Shown here: positions 1-7,377 of the stretch, in pieces
Layout of the letters: each line of letters starts with the position of its first letter
Position numbering within the stretch: the first letter of the stretch is position 1
DNA from: a virus
IMG/VR virus record: IMGVR_UViG_3300031825_000412
Location: 1-40,537 of that record
Length of the DNA: 40,537 nucleotides
Strand: one strand, 5' to 3'
Notes under the pieces: model-generated
Database searches by the model: none
What the model was told of the DNA's origin: nothing
The model's input: only the letters and a program-made list of their open reading frames with translations
Program-made: the position numbers and the translations under genes

Positions 1-630
1 TCACGCGGGGATGATCCAGGCGGCGAAATCGCCGAAGCGGAACACCTCCAGCGCGCCCGGACCGAGCTCCTCGATGTCGATCGGCCGCTGCACCCCCGAG
101 AGCGCGATCTCCTTCTCAACGATCTCCTCGGCGCTCACCCCGGCACGCACCTTGCCGGCTAGCGTCAGGCGGAGGTGGACGATCGCCTCATAGCCCGCCG
201 GCGGCATGCACTTGTCGACGACGATCAAGGCGCCGCCCGGCCGCAGGAGCCGCCTGAGGCGGGCGACCAGCGCCGCCCGCTCGGCGACCGGCAGGAACAT
301 CAGCGTCAGGAACAGGATCGAGACGTCGTGCGGGGCGAAGTCGAAGGCGAGCGCGTCGGCCTCGACGACGCTGCCCGGCGCCTGGTAGCGCCGCGCGAGG
401 TTGCGGCAGGGCTCGATGGCGACGAGCCGCGCCTCCCGCTCCTCGAGCGTCGCGCCGATCGCCCGGCCGACGTTGCCCGTCGAGGCGCCGATGTCGTAGA
501 CGAGCCCGCCCGGCGGGATGTAGTGGCGGGCGACCAGCGCCACTGCATCTGTCACCATGTCGTACCACGGCAGGTGTGCCCGGACGTGGCGATCGAAGTC
601 CGGCAGGGTCTCGAAGGTCCAGTCGCTCAC
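1..630 (-). CDS. CmoA-like class I SAM-dependent methyltransferase
   Basis: A 209-aa Rossmann-fold methyltransferase. Motif I is VYDIGASTGNVG (residues 44-55), the acidic residue closing strand 2 is E73 (VAIEP), and a motif II/III region follows at EADAL (90-94). The layout from the N-terminal FDRHV...PWYD to the C-terminal FRFGDFAAW resembles CmoA, the carboxy-SAM synthase of tRNA wobble-uridine modification. In my by-eye alignment the CmoA arginine that I recall holding the carboxylate falls on a glutamate, so ordinary SAM chemistry is also possible. The GTG start overlaps the stop of the ParB-methyltransferase gene as GTGA and has a GGGGTG upstream. It is the last gene of the Com-led cassette, so its substrate may be phage DNA or a cofactor used on it. 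The methyltransferase fold is secure; the role is inferred. Confidence 0.8.
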   Translation of the reverse strand: MSDWTFETLPDFDRHVRAHLPWYDMVTDAVALVARHYIPPGGLVYDIGASTGNVGRAIGATLEEREARLVAIEPCRNLARRYQAPGSVVEADALAFDFAPHDVSILFLTLMFLPVAERAALVARLRRLLRPGGALIVVDKCMPPAGYEAIVHLRLTLAGKVRAGVSAEEIVEKEIALSGVQRPIDIEELGPGALEVFRFGDFAAWIIPA

Positions 631-2111
631 AGCGTCACCCCGAGCTGGCGGGAGAAGGCCGCGATCGCCTCGCCGGCGAGGCCCATGCGCGAGCCGTCCG
701 GGTAAGGCAGGTCGAACTCGAAGACGAGCGCGTCGCGCAGCGCGCCGCGGTCGATCGGCCGCGGCCGCCGGCAGATCGCCGTCACGTTGTTGATGTGCCG
801 GCCGATCGTCACTTCCTCGAAGCGGGCTTCGAACAGCGCCTTGAACTCGTCGGGCGCATGGAACTTCTGGATCTTCGGCGCCGCCCGCAGGTCGCCGAGC
901 AGCGTCCCGGGCTCCTCGGCCGGGAACTGGATGCGGCCGCGCGAGGCGGCGGAGAGATGCCCGCCGCCGAGCACGCCGCGCCAGCCGGGATCGCCGTCGC
1001 CGCGCGCCGCCGCGAACACCGTCGTCGTCGGCCGGCAGAGGGCCGCGACGATCGCCACGAGGTGCGCCCGGTCCTCGGCGAACGGCACCGAGTTGAGCAC
1101 GCTCGACAGCACGACCGAGGAGAACGCCCGACCGTCGGCGGCGGCCCGCAGCAGCGCGCGGGCGGACGCCCGCCCGGCCGCCGGGTCGGGCGCGTCGCCG
1201 GCGATCGGGAACGGCTCGAAGGCGAGAACGTCGATGCCGCGCGCGGCGAGCATCGCCGCCTCGTCACCATGTCCCGCGCCGAAGTCGAGGACGCGGCCGC
1301 CATAGGCGGCGCGCCAGTCCGCGAGGCTCGCGTCGAGATCGAAGTCGGTGGCGCGCCCCTTCCACACCGGGAAGACGAAGCCCGAGCCGAGGTGCTTCCG
1401 GCGCAGCCGCGCCCGGCGGAAGGCGTTGTAGCGCAGGAGGTCGGCCGAGACGCCGGCGAAGGCGAAGTCCATCGACAGCGCGTTCAAGGCGAGCCGCGCC
1501 GCCGCCGCGCGCCGGCGGCCGGGCACCACCACGCACGACGCCGCCGCGGCGCCGTCGACGGCGAGCCGGCAGAGCCGACCGGCGCCGTTGAGGACGCGGA
1601 GGCCCTCGTCGACGACGAGCGGATAGGCGACGCCGGCGACGAGGAGCGACCCGGCGACGCTCGCCATGTAGTCGTCGAACGGCTCCGGATTGGCGGCGAG
1701 AAGGTCGCCGATCGGGCGATCCTCCGCCGCGAGGCACGGGAAGGGATCGCGCGTGTCCGGCAGGGCCGCGAGCCGGCGGGCGAGCGCCGGCGCGTCGATC
1801 TCGCCGTGCCGCACGTCGCGCCCCCGGAAATCGTTGGTGGCGCGATTGAGCAGGATGTTGAGGCCGCGGCGCCGGCCGTCATCGGCGACCGCCACCGTCA
1901 GAACCGGCGCCTGATCGAGCCCGATCCGGCGGGCCTCCCGCGCCCGCTGGTGGCCGGAGAGCAGAAGGCCGTCCGGCGTCGCCACCAGCGGCAGCAGGAA
2001 GCCGAGCTTGGCGAGCGACAGCCGGACGAGCGCCAGGCGCTCGGGCGAGGCCTCGCGCGGGTTGTCCGCATCGGGGCGGAGGTCGGCGAGCGGACGGAGC
2101 GAGAGGCTCAT
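627..2111 (-). CDS. ParB-like domain / SAM-methyltransferase fusion protein
   Basis: A 494-aa multidomain protein. Residues 1-95 form a ParB/sulfiredoxin-like domain with the signature LLLSGHQRAREARR (around 49-62). Residues about 155-215 look like a second, diverged ParB-like unit (YPLVVDEGLRVLNGAGRLCR). Residues 272-430 form a class I methyltransferase with motif I GGRVLDFGAGHGDE and an acidic E299 ending strand 2. ParB-like domains can bind DNA and bind or hydrolyse nucleotides, and they recur in phage and bacterial DNA-modification systems. Its place just after the Com-type regulator is where Mu carries mom. The start overlaps the preceding small ORF by ATGA, so the two are translationally coupled. 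I infer a DNA-modification enzyme. A partition role is unlikely, because there is no ParA and the phage integrates by transposition. Confidence 0.8.
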   Translation of the reverse strand: MSLSLRPLADLRPDADNPREASPERLALVRLSLAKLGFLLPLVATPDGLLLSGHQRAREARRIGLDQAPVLTVAVADDGRRRGLNILLNRATNDFRGRDVRHGEIDAPALARRLAALPDTRDPFPCLAAEDRPIGDLLAANPEPFDDYMASVAGSLLVAGVAYPLVVDEGLRVLNGAGRLCRLAVDGAAAASCVVVPGRRRAAAARLALNALSMDFAFAGVSADLLRYNAFRRARLRRKHLGSGFVFPVWKGRATDFDLDASLADWRAAYGGRVLDFGAGHGDEAAMLAARGIDVLAFEPFPIAGDAPDPAAGRASARALLRAAADGRAFSSVVLSSVLNSVPFAEDRAHLVAIVAALCRPTTTVFAAARGDGDPGWRGVLGGGHLSAASRGRIQFPAEEPGTLLGDLRAAPKIQKFHAPDEFKALFEARFEEVTIGRHINNVTAICRRPRPIDRGALRDALVFEFDLPYPDGSRMGLAGEAIAAFSRQLGVTL

Positions 2112-2308
2112 AGCGCGAGCCTCCGCCGGATCTCCGCGAGCAAGGCCTCGCGGCCGAAGCCCGCCGCGTTCTGCAGGCCGCGTTCCCAGCGCCGGAACGC
2201 CCGGTCGGAAACGAGGAAGCGGTAGGAGCCGACGCTGATCCGCACCTCGATCGCGGACGCGCGGGCGGCGCGGCTGACGGTGTCAGCCGCCTTGGTCTTC
2301 CGAGCCAT
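2108..2308 (-). CDS. Small basic protein of the Com cassette, unknown function
   Basis: A 66-aa basic protein that I do not recognise. Its ATG lies inside the end of the com-like gene in another frame (26-base overlap), and its stop overlaps the next gene as ATGA. This mirrors Mu, where the gene controlled by Com overlaps com. AGGAAAGG sits just upstream of the ATG as ribosome-binding site. The C-terminal half (FRRWERGLQNAAGFGREALL) looks helical and could be a small partner or DNA-binding subunit of the ParB-methyltransferase. The tight coupling on both sides supports a real gene; homologues were not checked. Confidence 0.6.
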   Translation of the reverse strand: MARKTKAADTVSRAARASAIEVRISVGSYRFLVSDRAFRRWERGLQNAAGFGREALLAEIRRRLAL

Positions 2309-2477
2309 GAACGGCCCTTTCCTGGGCGCGCTCGCGGCGCTCGGGTGTGGGCTCGGGGGGCCTCAGGATGGTCAGGGTGCCACAGCGGCGGCACTTGATC
2401 TCGATCGCGTCGGCGATCGCGTTGCGGGCCGCGCGAAACAGTAGGGCGCGGCAGCGACCGCATCGTACAGACTCCAC
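2283..2477 (-). CDS. com: Com-family zinc-finger translational regulator
   Basis: A 64-aa protein with two zinc knuckles, VRCGRC at residues 4-9 and IKCRRC about 20 residues later, followed by a basic polar tail. This is the pattern of Mu Com, which binds mom mRNA and exposes the mom ribosome-binding site. The only usable start is GTG at 2475-2477, because a TAA lies two codons upstream in frame. No strong Shine-Dalgarno is visible. In Mu, com is followed by mom; here the following genes are a 66-aa ORF, a ParB-methyltransferase fusion and a CmoA-like methyltransferase. It probably acts as a late, post-transcriptional gate so that the modification enzymes are made only at the end of the lytic cycle. 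Confidence 0.85.
   Translation of the reverse strand: MESVRCGRCRALLFRAARNAIADAIEIKCRRCGTLTILRPPEPTPERRERAQERAVHGSEDQGG
2314..2327 (-). promoter_or_regulatory. Small hairpin with the ribosome-binding site of the 66-aa ORF in its loop
   Basis: On the minus strand GCCC-AGGAAA-GGGC can fold with the Shine-Dalgarno AGGA in the loop, six bases before the ATG of the 66-aa ORF. It lies inside the com-like coding region, which is where Mu Com acts on its target. The stem is only 4 bp, so this is a candidate Com-responsive element and not a demonstrated one. Confidence 0.35.
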
Positions 2478-2615
2478 TTGTTAGGGTCCATCGTGCCAGT
2501 CTCCCCGCGCGGCCCTCGGGCCGTGGCGGGTCGACGCTGAGCACTCTTCCGTCGAGCGGGGTCTTGGCGCCAACCTCAGCCCCCGCGGCCGGCTCCCGCC
2601 GGCCCCCGTCTCCCC
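2478..2615. other. Leader/promoter region upstream of com
   Basis: 138 bases without a gene. They hold a perfect GGCCGGC-TCCC-GCCGGCC hairpin at 2587-2604 just after the preceding stop (no U-tract, so a weak terminator candidate), a TCGACG/CGTCGA inverted pair at 2531-2555, and a CGGCCC/GGGCCG hairpin at 2510-2523. No cluster of GATC sites like that of Mu Pmom is present. One GANTC site (GACTC, 2470-2474) overlaps the first codons of com and could be touched by host CcrM methylation. I see no copy of the TGAC-N3-GTCA dyad found before the other late operons. Confidence 0.4.
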
Positions 2616-3029
2616 TCAGACGATCATCACCAGGTTGCCGAATGGATAGGCCGAGCCGCCGAACAGCGGCTCGATGCGGAGCACCGCGTCGATCACCTCC
2701 GGCGCCTCGCGGCAGAGGAGCCCGAACGGCTCGCCCGCGACGGCCGCCGCCCGGTCGGTGGCGAGGCGGCATTCCTCGCGGTCGAGGAGGTCGGCATCCG
2801 GCCCGTCGGTGACGGTGATCATCCAGTGACCGTCGGCGACGATCGCCGGCGTGATCAGCGGCGCATCGCCCGTCTCCGGATCGGGCTCGCCGTAGACCGC
2901 GTTGGCGTAGACCACGACAACGGGCACGACCGGGGCGGTCCAAACGTCGCCGGCGCGCAGGTGCGCCAGCGCGGCGACGGCGGCCGCCTCGTCGTCGTAG
3001 CGCATGAGGTTGTCGATCCAGCGCGTCAC
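2616..3029 (-). CDS. Hypothetical late protein near the tail-fibre genes
   Basis: A 137-aa acidic protein that I do not recognise. It has no signal peptide or clear transmembrane helix; a hydrophobic beta-like patch (APVVPVVVVYANAVYG) lies around residues 32-47. The GTG start overlaps the stop of the preceding large fibre-like gene as GTGA, so it belongs to the same translational chain. Its place after the fibre and before com suggests a fibre accessory or virion-tip protein, by position only. Confidence 0.6.
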   Translation of the reverse strand: MTRWIDNLMRYDDEAAAVAALAHLRAGDVWTAPVVPVVVVYANAVYGEPDPETGDAPLITPAIVADGHWMITVTDGPDADLLDREECRLATDRAAAVAGEPFGLLCREAPEVIDAVLRIEPLFGGSAYPFGNLVMIV

Positions 3030-4456
3030 GGGTTCGCCTCCAGCCAGCTATGGGCCGCCTGGATCTCCGGGGTCGTCATGGCGCGCGGCACGTAGAACCA
3101 GCGGCGGAGCCAGCCCTCCATCGCGAACGTGCCGTCGGCGCGGCGGCCGAGCTGGAGCGTCGTGAGGCCGTCCGGAGCGACGACCGTGGTGTCCGGCACG
3201 CCGGCGACCGCGCCGGCGACGAGCCGCGCATCGCCGGCCTGCCACGCCATCGACTGCCGGACGATCTGGCCGGCGGTCACGGCGCCGGCGAGGTAGATGT
3301 TGGCTTCGAGCGCCCCCTCGCTCATGACGATGCCGGCAGCAGGGTTGCCGGCATAGCTGGCGAACAGGGCGACCTCGTTGTCGATCGTCCCGTCGGACAG
3401 CGAGGCGATAAAGGCGTTACCGAGCGCCGACGGCACGGCGGCCGGCAACAGGTACTCGCTCAAGAGCGTGCCGGCGGCGCCGAACCAATCGCCGAGCGCC
3501 GCGGAGGCGGTATCGGGGGCGCGGGTGAGCGCCGACGTGCCGACCAGGTACTCGGACGGCAGGTAGGAGGTCTGCGTCAGGGTTGGGCACTCGATGTCGA
3601 TCCAAAAGTCGCAAGGCGTGGCGGCGGCGATGATGCCGGTCGCGAACAGGAAGCGCAGGAACGCCGTGCCGGCGCCGACCGTGAGCGACTTCGACCGCCG
3701 AAGATGGGCGAGCGGCGCGACGCCGCCGAGGTTGCTCGATCGCAGGAGGGTGTTCGCGGCGTCCGTTTCCCAAACGGCGATGCTCAGCGAGCCCGCGTCG
3801 AGGCCGGTGCCCTGTCCCCCGAACCGCGCCGCGTGGGTCCAGATCTGGCCAGGCGCTGCGGCCACCGTCAGTGAGGGATGGAAGAAGCCGATGAACTGGA
3901 AGTTGCTCGTCGGCGCGCCGACGTAGTGGATGCGCAGGCGCGGCCGACCGCTCGACGTGTCGAGCGAGAGAGTGCGCGTCAGGCCGGCGGGCGCCGGGAT
4001 GCCCCATCCGGTCGGCGGCGTGCCGGGACTTCCCGTCACCAGCCCGGTCATCAGGCTGTTGACGCCCTGGTAGGTTACGAGGCGCTCGATCTGGAGACCG
4101 AGCGCGACGCCGGCGTCGTCATGATCGGTCGCGATCACGTCGGCCATAAGTGTCTGGTACTTGCCGGCCGCGTCCCGTCGCCCGCGCGTCCCCGCACGAG
4201 GGTGCGCCAGCTTCACGTCCGGCGTGGAGATCTCCCCGCCCTGGCCGGCACCGGCAGGCTCGCGGTAGGAGAGCCAGCGGGCGAAGTCGTCGCCGGCGGT
4301 GGCGTCGGGGAGCACCCACTCCGGCAGGTAGAGATCGCTCTCCGCCCACGCGCCGCCGAACGGCCCCCGCCGCGCCCGCGCCCGCACCGTCCGGTGTCCG
4401 CGGCCGAGGGGGCCGAGTGGCACGACGGCGGCGCCGTCGGCGGAGGGGGCGATCAT
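3026..4456 (-). CDS. Tail fibre / spike-like receptor-binding protein
   Basis: A 476-aa protein. The start is ATG 4454-4456, two bases after the TGA of the preceding gene; the reading frame stays open upstream but that part is antisense-like. The middle (about residues 150-330) is beta-rich and resembles phage head-spike/carbohydrate-binding domains. The C-terminal part (LQLGRRADGTFAMEGWLRRW) resembles the end of a LamG/concanavalin-type jelly roll. No chaperone-cleavage motif is obvious. Position after the gpH-like and beta-helix genes fits a receptor-binding or tip protein. The assignment rests on composition and position more than on a defined family. Confidence 0.6.
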   Translation of the reverse strand: MIAPSADGAAVVPLGPLGRGHRTVRARARRGPFGGAWAESDLYLPEWVLPDATAGDDFARWLSYREPAGAGQGGEISTPDVKLAHPRAGTRGRRDAAGKYQTLMADVIATDHDDAGVALGLQIERLVTYQGVNSLMTGLVTGSPGTPPTGWGIPAPAGLTRTLSLDTSSGRPRLRIHYVGAPTSNFQFIGFFHPSLTVAAAPGQIWTHAARFGGQGTGLDAGSLSIAVWETDAANTLLRSSNLGGVAPLAHLRRSKSLTVGAGTAFLRFLFATGIIAAATPCDFWIDIECPTLTQTSYLPSEYLVGTSALTRAPDTASAALGDWFGAAGTLLSEYLLPAAVPSALGNAFIASLSDGTIDNEVALFASYAGNPAAGIVMSEGALEANIYLAGAVTAGQIVRQSMAWQAGDARLVAGAVAGVPDTTVVAPDGLTTLQLGRRADGTFAMEGWLRRWFYVPRAMTTPEIQAAHSWLEANP

Positions 4457-4458
4457 GC

Positions 4459-5007
4459 TCACGGCGTGGTGTTGCCCGCCTCGATCGTCGCCAGCAGCGC
4501 CGCGGCCTCGGCCGCGAAGGCATCGAGCGCGCCGGCGAGCGCCGGCCCGTCCACGGCCTCCGCGATGGCCGCCAGCGTCTCCACCTCGAGCCCGTCGATC
4601 TCGCCCACGGCCGCCTCGGCGGCGGCCTCGCGCGTGAGGATCAGGGCGGCGAGCGCCGGCACGGTGAGGCCCCGCGCCGCCGCCTCGCGCGCGAGGACGG
4701 CGACGTCCTCCGGCGCCGGGCTCTCGCCGGCGTCGACGATCCGCTGGGCGACGATCGCCTTGGCGCGATAGGCGTAGAGCTTGCCCGCGTGCGCCGAGAG
4801 CGCGGCCGCCCTCAGCGCCTCGGTCCGCTCGCGCACATGGTCGGCGAGCGCCGCCGCGAGGGCGACGGGATCGTCTACGACGGCGCCGAGGCCGACCGGC
4901 GCTGCCAGCGTCAGCACCGGCACCGAATAGGCGTCCGGCGGAATGGTCTGCCAGTCCTCGTGCGTGGCGAGCACGAGGCCGGTGGAAAGGTCGATCGCGG
5001 CTTTCAT
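4459..5007 (-). CDS. Putative tail-fibre-associated protein
   Basis: A 182-aa protein starting MKAAIDLSTGLVLATHEDWQ at ATG 5005-5007. After a short N-terminal beta segment it becomes strongly alpha-helical and alanine-rich (residues 60-180), with alternating charged residues that suggest a coiled-coil bundle. The start resembles small fibre-assembly/DUF4376-type proteins found after phage fibres, but I cannot place it firmly. It lies between the beta-helix protein and the large fibre-like protein, so it may be a fibre chaperone or a connector. Confidence 0.55.
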   Translation of the reverse strand: MKAAIDLSTGLVLATHEDWQTIPPDAYSVPVLTLAAPVGLGAVVDDPVALAAALADHVRERTEALRAAALSAHAGKLYAYRAKAIVAQRIVDAGESPAPEDVAVLAREAAARGLTVPALAALILTREAAAEAAVGEIDGLEVETLAAIAEAVDGPALAGALDAFAAEAAALLATIEAGNTTP

Positions 5008-5015
5008 GGCGCTCC

Positions 5016-6113
5016 TCAGGCGATGCGGACGAAGCTGTTGGCGTTGCCGACGGTGTTGGCCGCCGGCGAGCAGACGAGCGAGCCGGTCGCGCCTTCCAGG
5101 TCGATGTAGCCGCCCTCGTTCGCGACGATCGAGTTCGCGGCGGACGGCGCGCCGAGGTGCGGCGCGAGCTTCCCGTCGATCCGCCCACCGTTCGCGCCGA
5201 GGTTCACGGTGTTGCCGCTCAACGTCACGCCGGCCTGGATGTCGATCGTGCCTTCGTTCTCGACCCAGAGGCCCCACAGGTTGCAGCTGGTGACGGTCGC
5301 CCCGCCGATGCGGATCGAGCCATTGCCGCGGGCGGCGACACCCCGCTTCGCATAGGCGAGCACGCGCTGGTTCGGGGCCGCGGAGCCGTCGAGCCAGATG
5401 CGGCCGCGGTTGTGGCTGCGGGCCAACTCGTCGCAGTGGGCGATGAAGAACTCCGGCCCGGCGTCGATCTGCCCCGTGATCTCGGCGGCGAGGCCGGCGC
5501 CGTTGCCGCCGGCGATCGCGCAGCCGATGGCGGCGACCCGGCCGAGCGTGACCCGGCCCTCGACGGCGACGACGCATCCGAGGTTGAGCCCTGCACCCGT
5601 GCCGTCGTGGTCGAACAGGATGTTGTCGACGAGGCCGAGCCCGCCACGCTCGACGATGATCCCCGACGCGCCGGAGATCGTGAGGATGGTCGCGAAGCGT
5701 GCCCGCACGAGGGCGCGGGTGGCGGCGATCGTTGCGGCGACGTCCGCGGCGATCGGAAAGGCGCCCGGCAGCGGCGCGCCGACGATCTTGATCCGAGGGC
5801 CGTCCGGGTGCCACACGCGCACGTTGGCGATCGCGTGGATGCCGGCGGCGATCTGGATCGTCACATAGACGTCGGGGGAGATCATCGCTCCATAGAGGCT
5901 GTCGTGGGCTTCCTGCAGCGTCGCGAAGTCGGCCGGCACGTTGATGGTCGTGTCCGCCGCAATGAGCCGCGCGCGGCCGTTGATCGCGAGGTTTTCGAGC
6001 GCCGTGAACCGCGCGTCGAAATCTGCGATCGCGTCGAGCAGCGCGTGCATCCGCGCCGCGGCGGCCTCGTGCGAGGCGGTCGCCGCCTCCAGGCGATCGG
6101 TGATCGTGCTCAC
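5016..6113 (-). CDS. Beta-helix tail spike/fibre protein
   Basis: A 365-aa protein with an N-terminal helical segment (residues 1-50, likely trimerisation or attachment) followed by a long right-handed beta-helix. Repeated short strands such as GSIRIGGATVTSCNLWGLWVEN and GTIDIQAGVTLSGNTVNL are typical of pectate-lyase-like spikes. The GTG at 6111-6113 is chosen because it overlaps the preceding stop as GTGA and has GGAG nine bases upstream; a GTG nine codons earlier lacks this. It probably binds, and may cleave, surface polysaccharide. No catalytic residues could be assigned by eye. Confidence 0.65.
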   Translation of the reverse strand: MSTITDRLEAATASHEAAAARMHALLDAIADFDARFTALENLAINGRARLIAADTTINVPADFATLQEAHDSLYGAMISPDVYVTIQIAAGIHAIANVRVWHPDGPRIKIVGAPLPGAFPIAADVAATIAATRALVRARFATILTISGASGIIVERGGLGLVDNILFDHDGTGAGLNLGCVVAVEGRVTLGRVAAIGCAIAGGNGAGLAAEITGQIDAGPEFFIAHCDELARSHNRGRIWLDGSAAPNQRVLAYAKRGVAARGNGSIRIGGATVTSCNLWGLWVENEGTIDIQAGVTLSGNTVNLGANGGRIDGKLAPHLGAPSAANSIVANEGGYIDLEGATGSLVCSPAANTVGNANSFVRIA

Positions 6114-6661
6114 AGCGCGGTCTCCATGTTGGCGGTCCACTTGCCTTCCAGCACGCGCAACCGGATTTCCTGGTCGATCTCGGCGACGACGCGCATCGCC
6201 ATCGCCTCGACGAGGACGGCGATCGGCGCCACGAAGGCGAGGTCGAGGTCGGGCGCACCGGCCTCGACGGTGACGCTCCCGGCCGGCAGCCCGACGAGTG
6301 ACAGCGTCAGCGCCATGGGCGCCGTCACGCCGGGCGAAAGCGCCAGGATGCCGTCGCCGCGCCAGGCGATCGCGACGAGCGTTCCATCCTCGGCCAGCCA
6401 GCCGATCTCGCGCACGGTGAAGGCCTCGGTCGGCTCGGCGACGGCGGTGACGGCGAGGCGCGCCGGCTCCAAGGCCGTGCCCGACAGGATGGCGATCGGC
6501 CCGAGGCGCGGGTTGTCGAGCGCCGTCGAGGCTTCGGTCGGCGCCGTCTCGCCGTCGCCGAGCACCACGTGGGTGAGCCGGAGCGTCAGGCCGAGGTTCG
6601 CGGCGTCGACCGCGCGCGCGAGGCCGGCCGTGGTGAGAAGGGTTTCGACCGCGAGCGCCAT
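6110..6661 (-). CDS. Tail fibre N-terminal protein (gpH-like collar domain)
   Basis: A 183-aa protein resembling the N-terminal phage tail-collar domain of P2 gpH-type fibres: LLTTAGLARAVDAANLGLTL near the start, then THVVLGDGETAPTEASTAL, and VREIGWLAEDGTLVAIAW around residues 90-107. This domain anchors fibres to the baseplate. The protein ends right after the collar and a short helix, so the receptor-binding part must be supplied by the downstream genes. The start ATG shares one base with the stop of gene I. Confidence 0.8.
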   Translation of the reverse strand: MALAVETLLTTAGLARAVDAANLGLTLRLTHVVLGDGETAPTEASTALDNPRLGPIAILSGTALEPARLAVTAVAEPTEAFTVREIGWLAEDGTLVAIAWRGDGILALSPGVTAPMALTLSLVGLPAGSVTVEAGAPDLDLAFVAPIAVLVEAMAMRVVAEIDQEIRLRVLEGKWTANMETAL

Positions 6662-7377
6662 CAGATCACCTCGATCTCGACCGCCTCGCCGACGATGCCC
6701 GTGACGGCGATCGACGGTGCCGCCGCCGAGGTGACGATCGCCGGTCCCGCGGTGATCGCCGGCGCCGGGATCATCTCCTCGGCCGCGAGGCAATCGACGG
6801 CGATGAGGAGCACCACCGTAACCGCGCCCGCGACGGCCAGCTCCGGCCGGGTCGCGATGCCGAACCGCGTCGGTCCGTCCTGCGACCAGCGCTTCATCGC
6901 GTCGACGATGCGGCGCGCCTGGCGCTGGGTGGCGTCGTTGACGAGCGGCCCGCCCTCCTCGGGGATCACCTGCCGCTCGGCCCACACCGTGATCTCGTAG
7001 GTGTTGGGCGCGCCCTTCGGCGTCGTCCGGTGCCACTGCACGACGTCGGCTTCGAGCCCGACGAGGGCGAGGCCGCGGCGGATGCCGGCGACGCGCCCGC
7101 GCGCCGCATTGATGGCGACCGCCTCGGCCAAGAGCGCCCGCGCCTCGGCCTCGGGCAAGCCCGGCTCGATCAGGTCGGAGATGCCGGCGGCGGCGATCTG
7201 CGCCGGCAGCGCGGCGGCGATGACGGTCGCCGGATCGGTGAGGAGAAAGCGCGTCAGCGGCCCCGCGCGCAGCAGGGCCGCCACGGTCTCGACGATCGCC
7301 CGGCCTCGCGGGTCGGCGACCGCCGGCGGCGTCAGACGCGCCGCGTCGAGGTCGCCCCATCGGACGGGCGCCGTCAT
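6661..7377 (-). CDS. I: Phage tail protein I (baseplate wedge)
   Basis: A 238-aa P2 gpI-family baseplate protein. Typical features are the N-terminal segment with RFLLTDPATVIAAALPAQ (place where gpI carries its LP..W box) and the central GRVAGIRRGLALVGLEADVVQW followed by PNTYEITVW. It joins gpJ at the baseplate rim and carries the fibre. The start at 7375-7377 overlaps the end of J by ATGA. Order W-J-I-fibre is exactly that of P2-like and Mu-like baseplate operons. Confidence 0.85.
   Translation of the reverse strand: MTAPVRWGDLDAARLTPPAVADPRGRAIVETVAALLRAGPLTRFLLTDPATVIAAALPAQIAAAGISDLIEPGLPEAEARALLAEAVAINAARGRVAGIRRGLALVGLEADVVQWHRTTPKGAPNTYEITVWAERQVIPEEGGPLVNDATQRQARRIVDAMKRWSQDGPTRFGIATRPELAVAGAVTVVLLIAVDCLAAEEMIPAPAITAGPAIVTSAAAPSIAVTGIVGEAVEIEVI

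Noticed and set aside
627-2111. ParB-like domain as part of a plasmid-type partition system
   Set aside because: No ParA-type ATPase or parS-like repeats are visible, and the phage integrates by transposition; a modification role fits the context better.
576-2225. 549-aa plus-strand open frame opposite the ParB-methyltransferase
   Set aside because: Antisense shadow; the minus-strand frame has clear ParB-like and methyltransferase motifs.
2587-2604. Perfect 7-bp hairpin after the 137-aa late gene, considered as terminator before com
   Set aside because: No U-tract on either strand; kept only as part of the com leader description.
4457-5188. Upstream extension of the spike-like frame to 720 aa
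   Set aside because: The extension overlaps the 182-aa gene in another frame and has shadow-type composition; ATG 4454-4456 is the sensible start.
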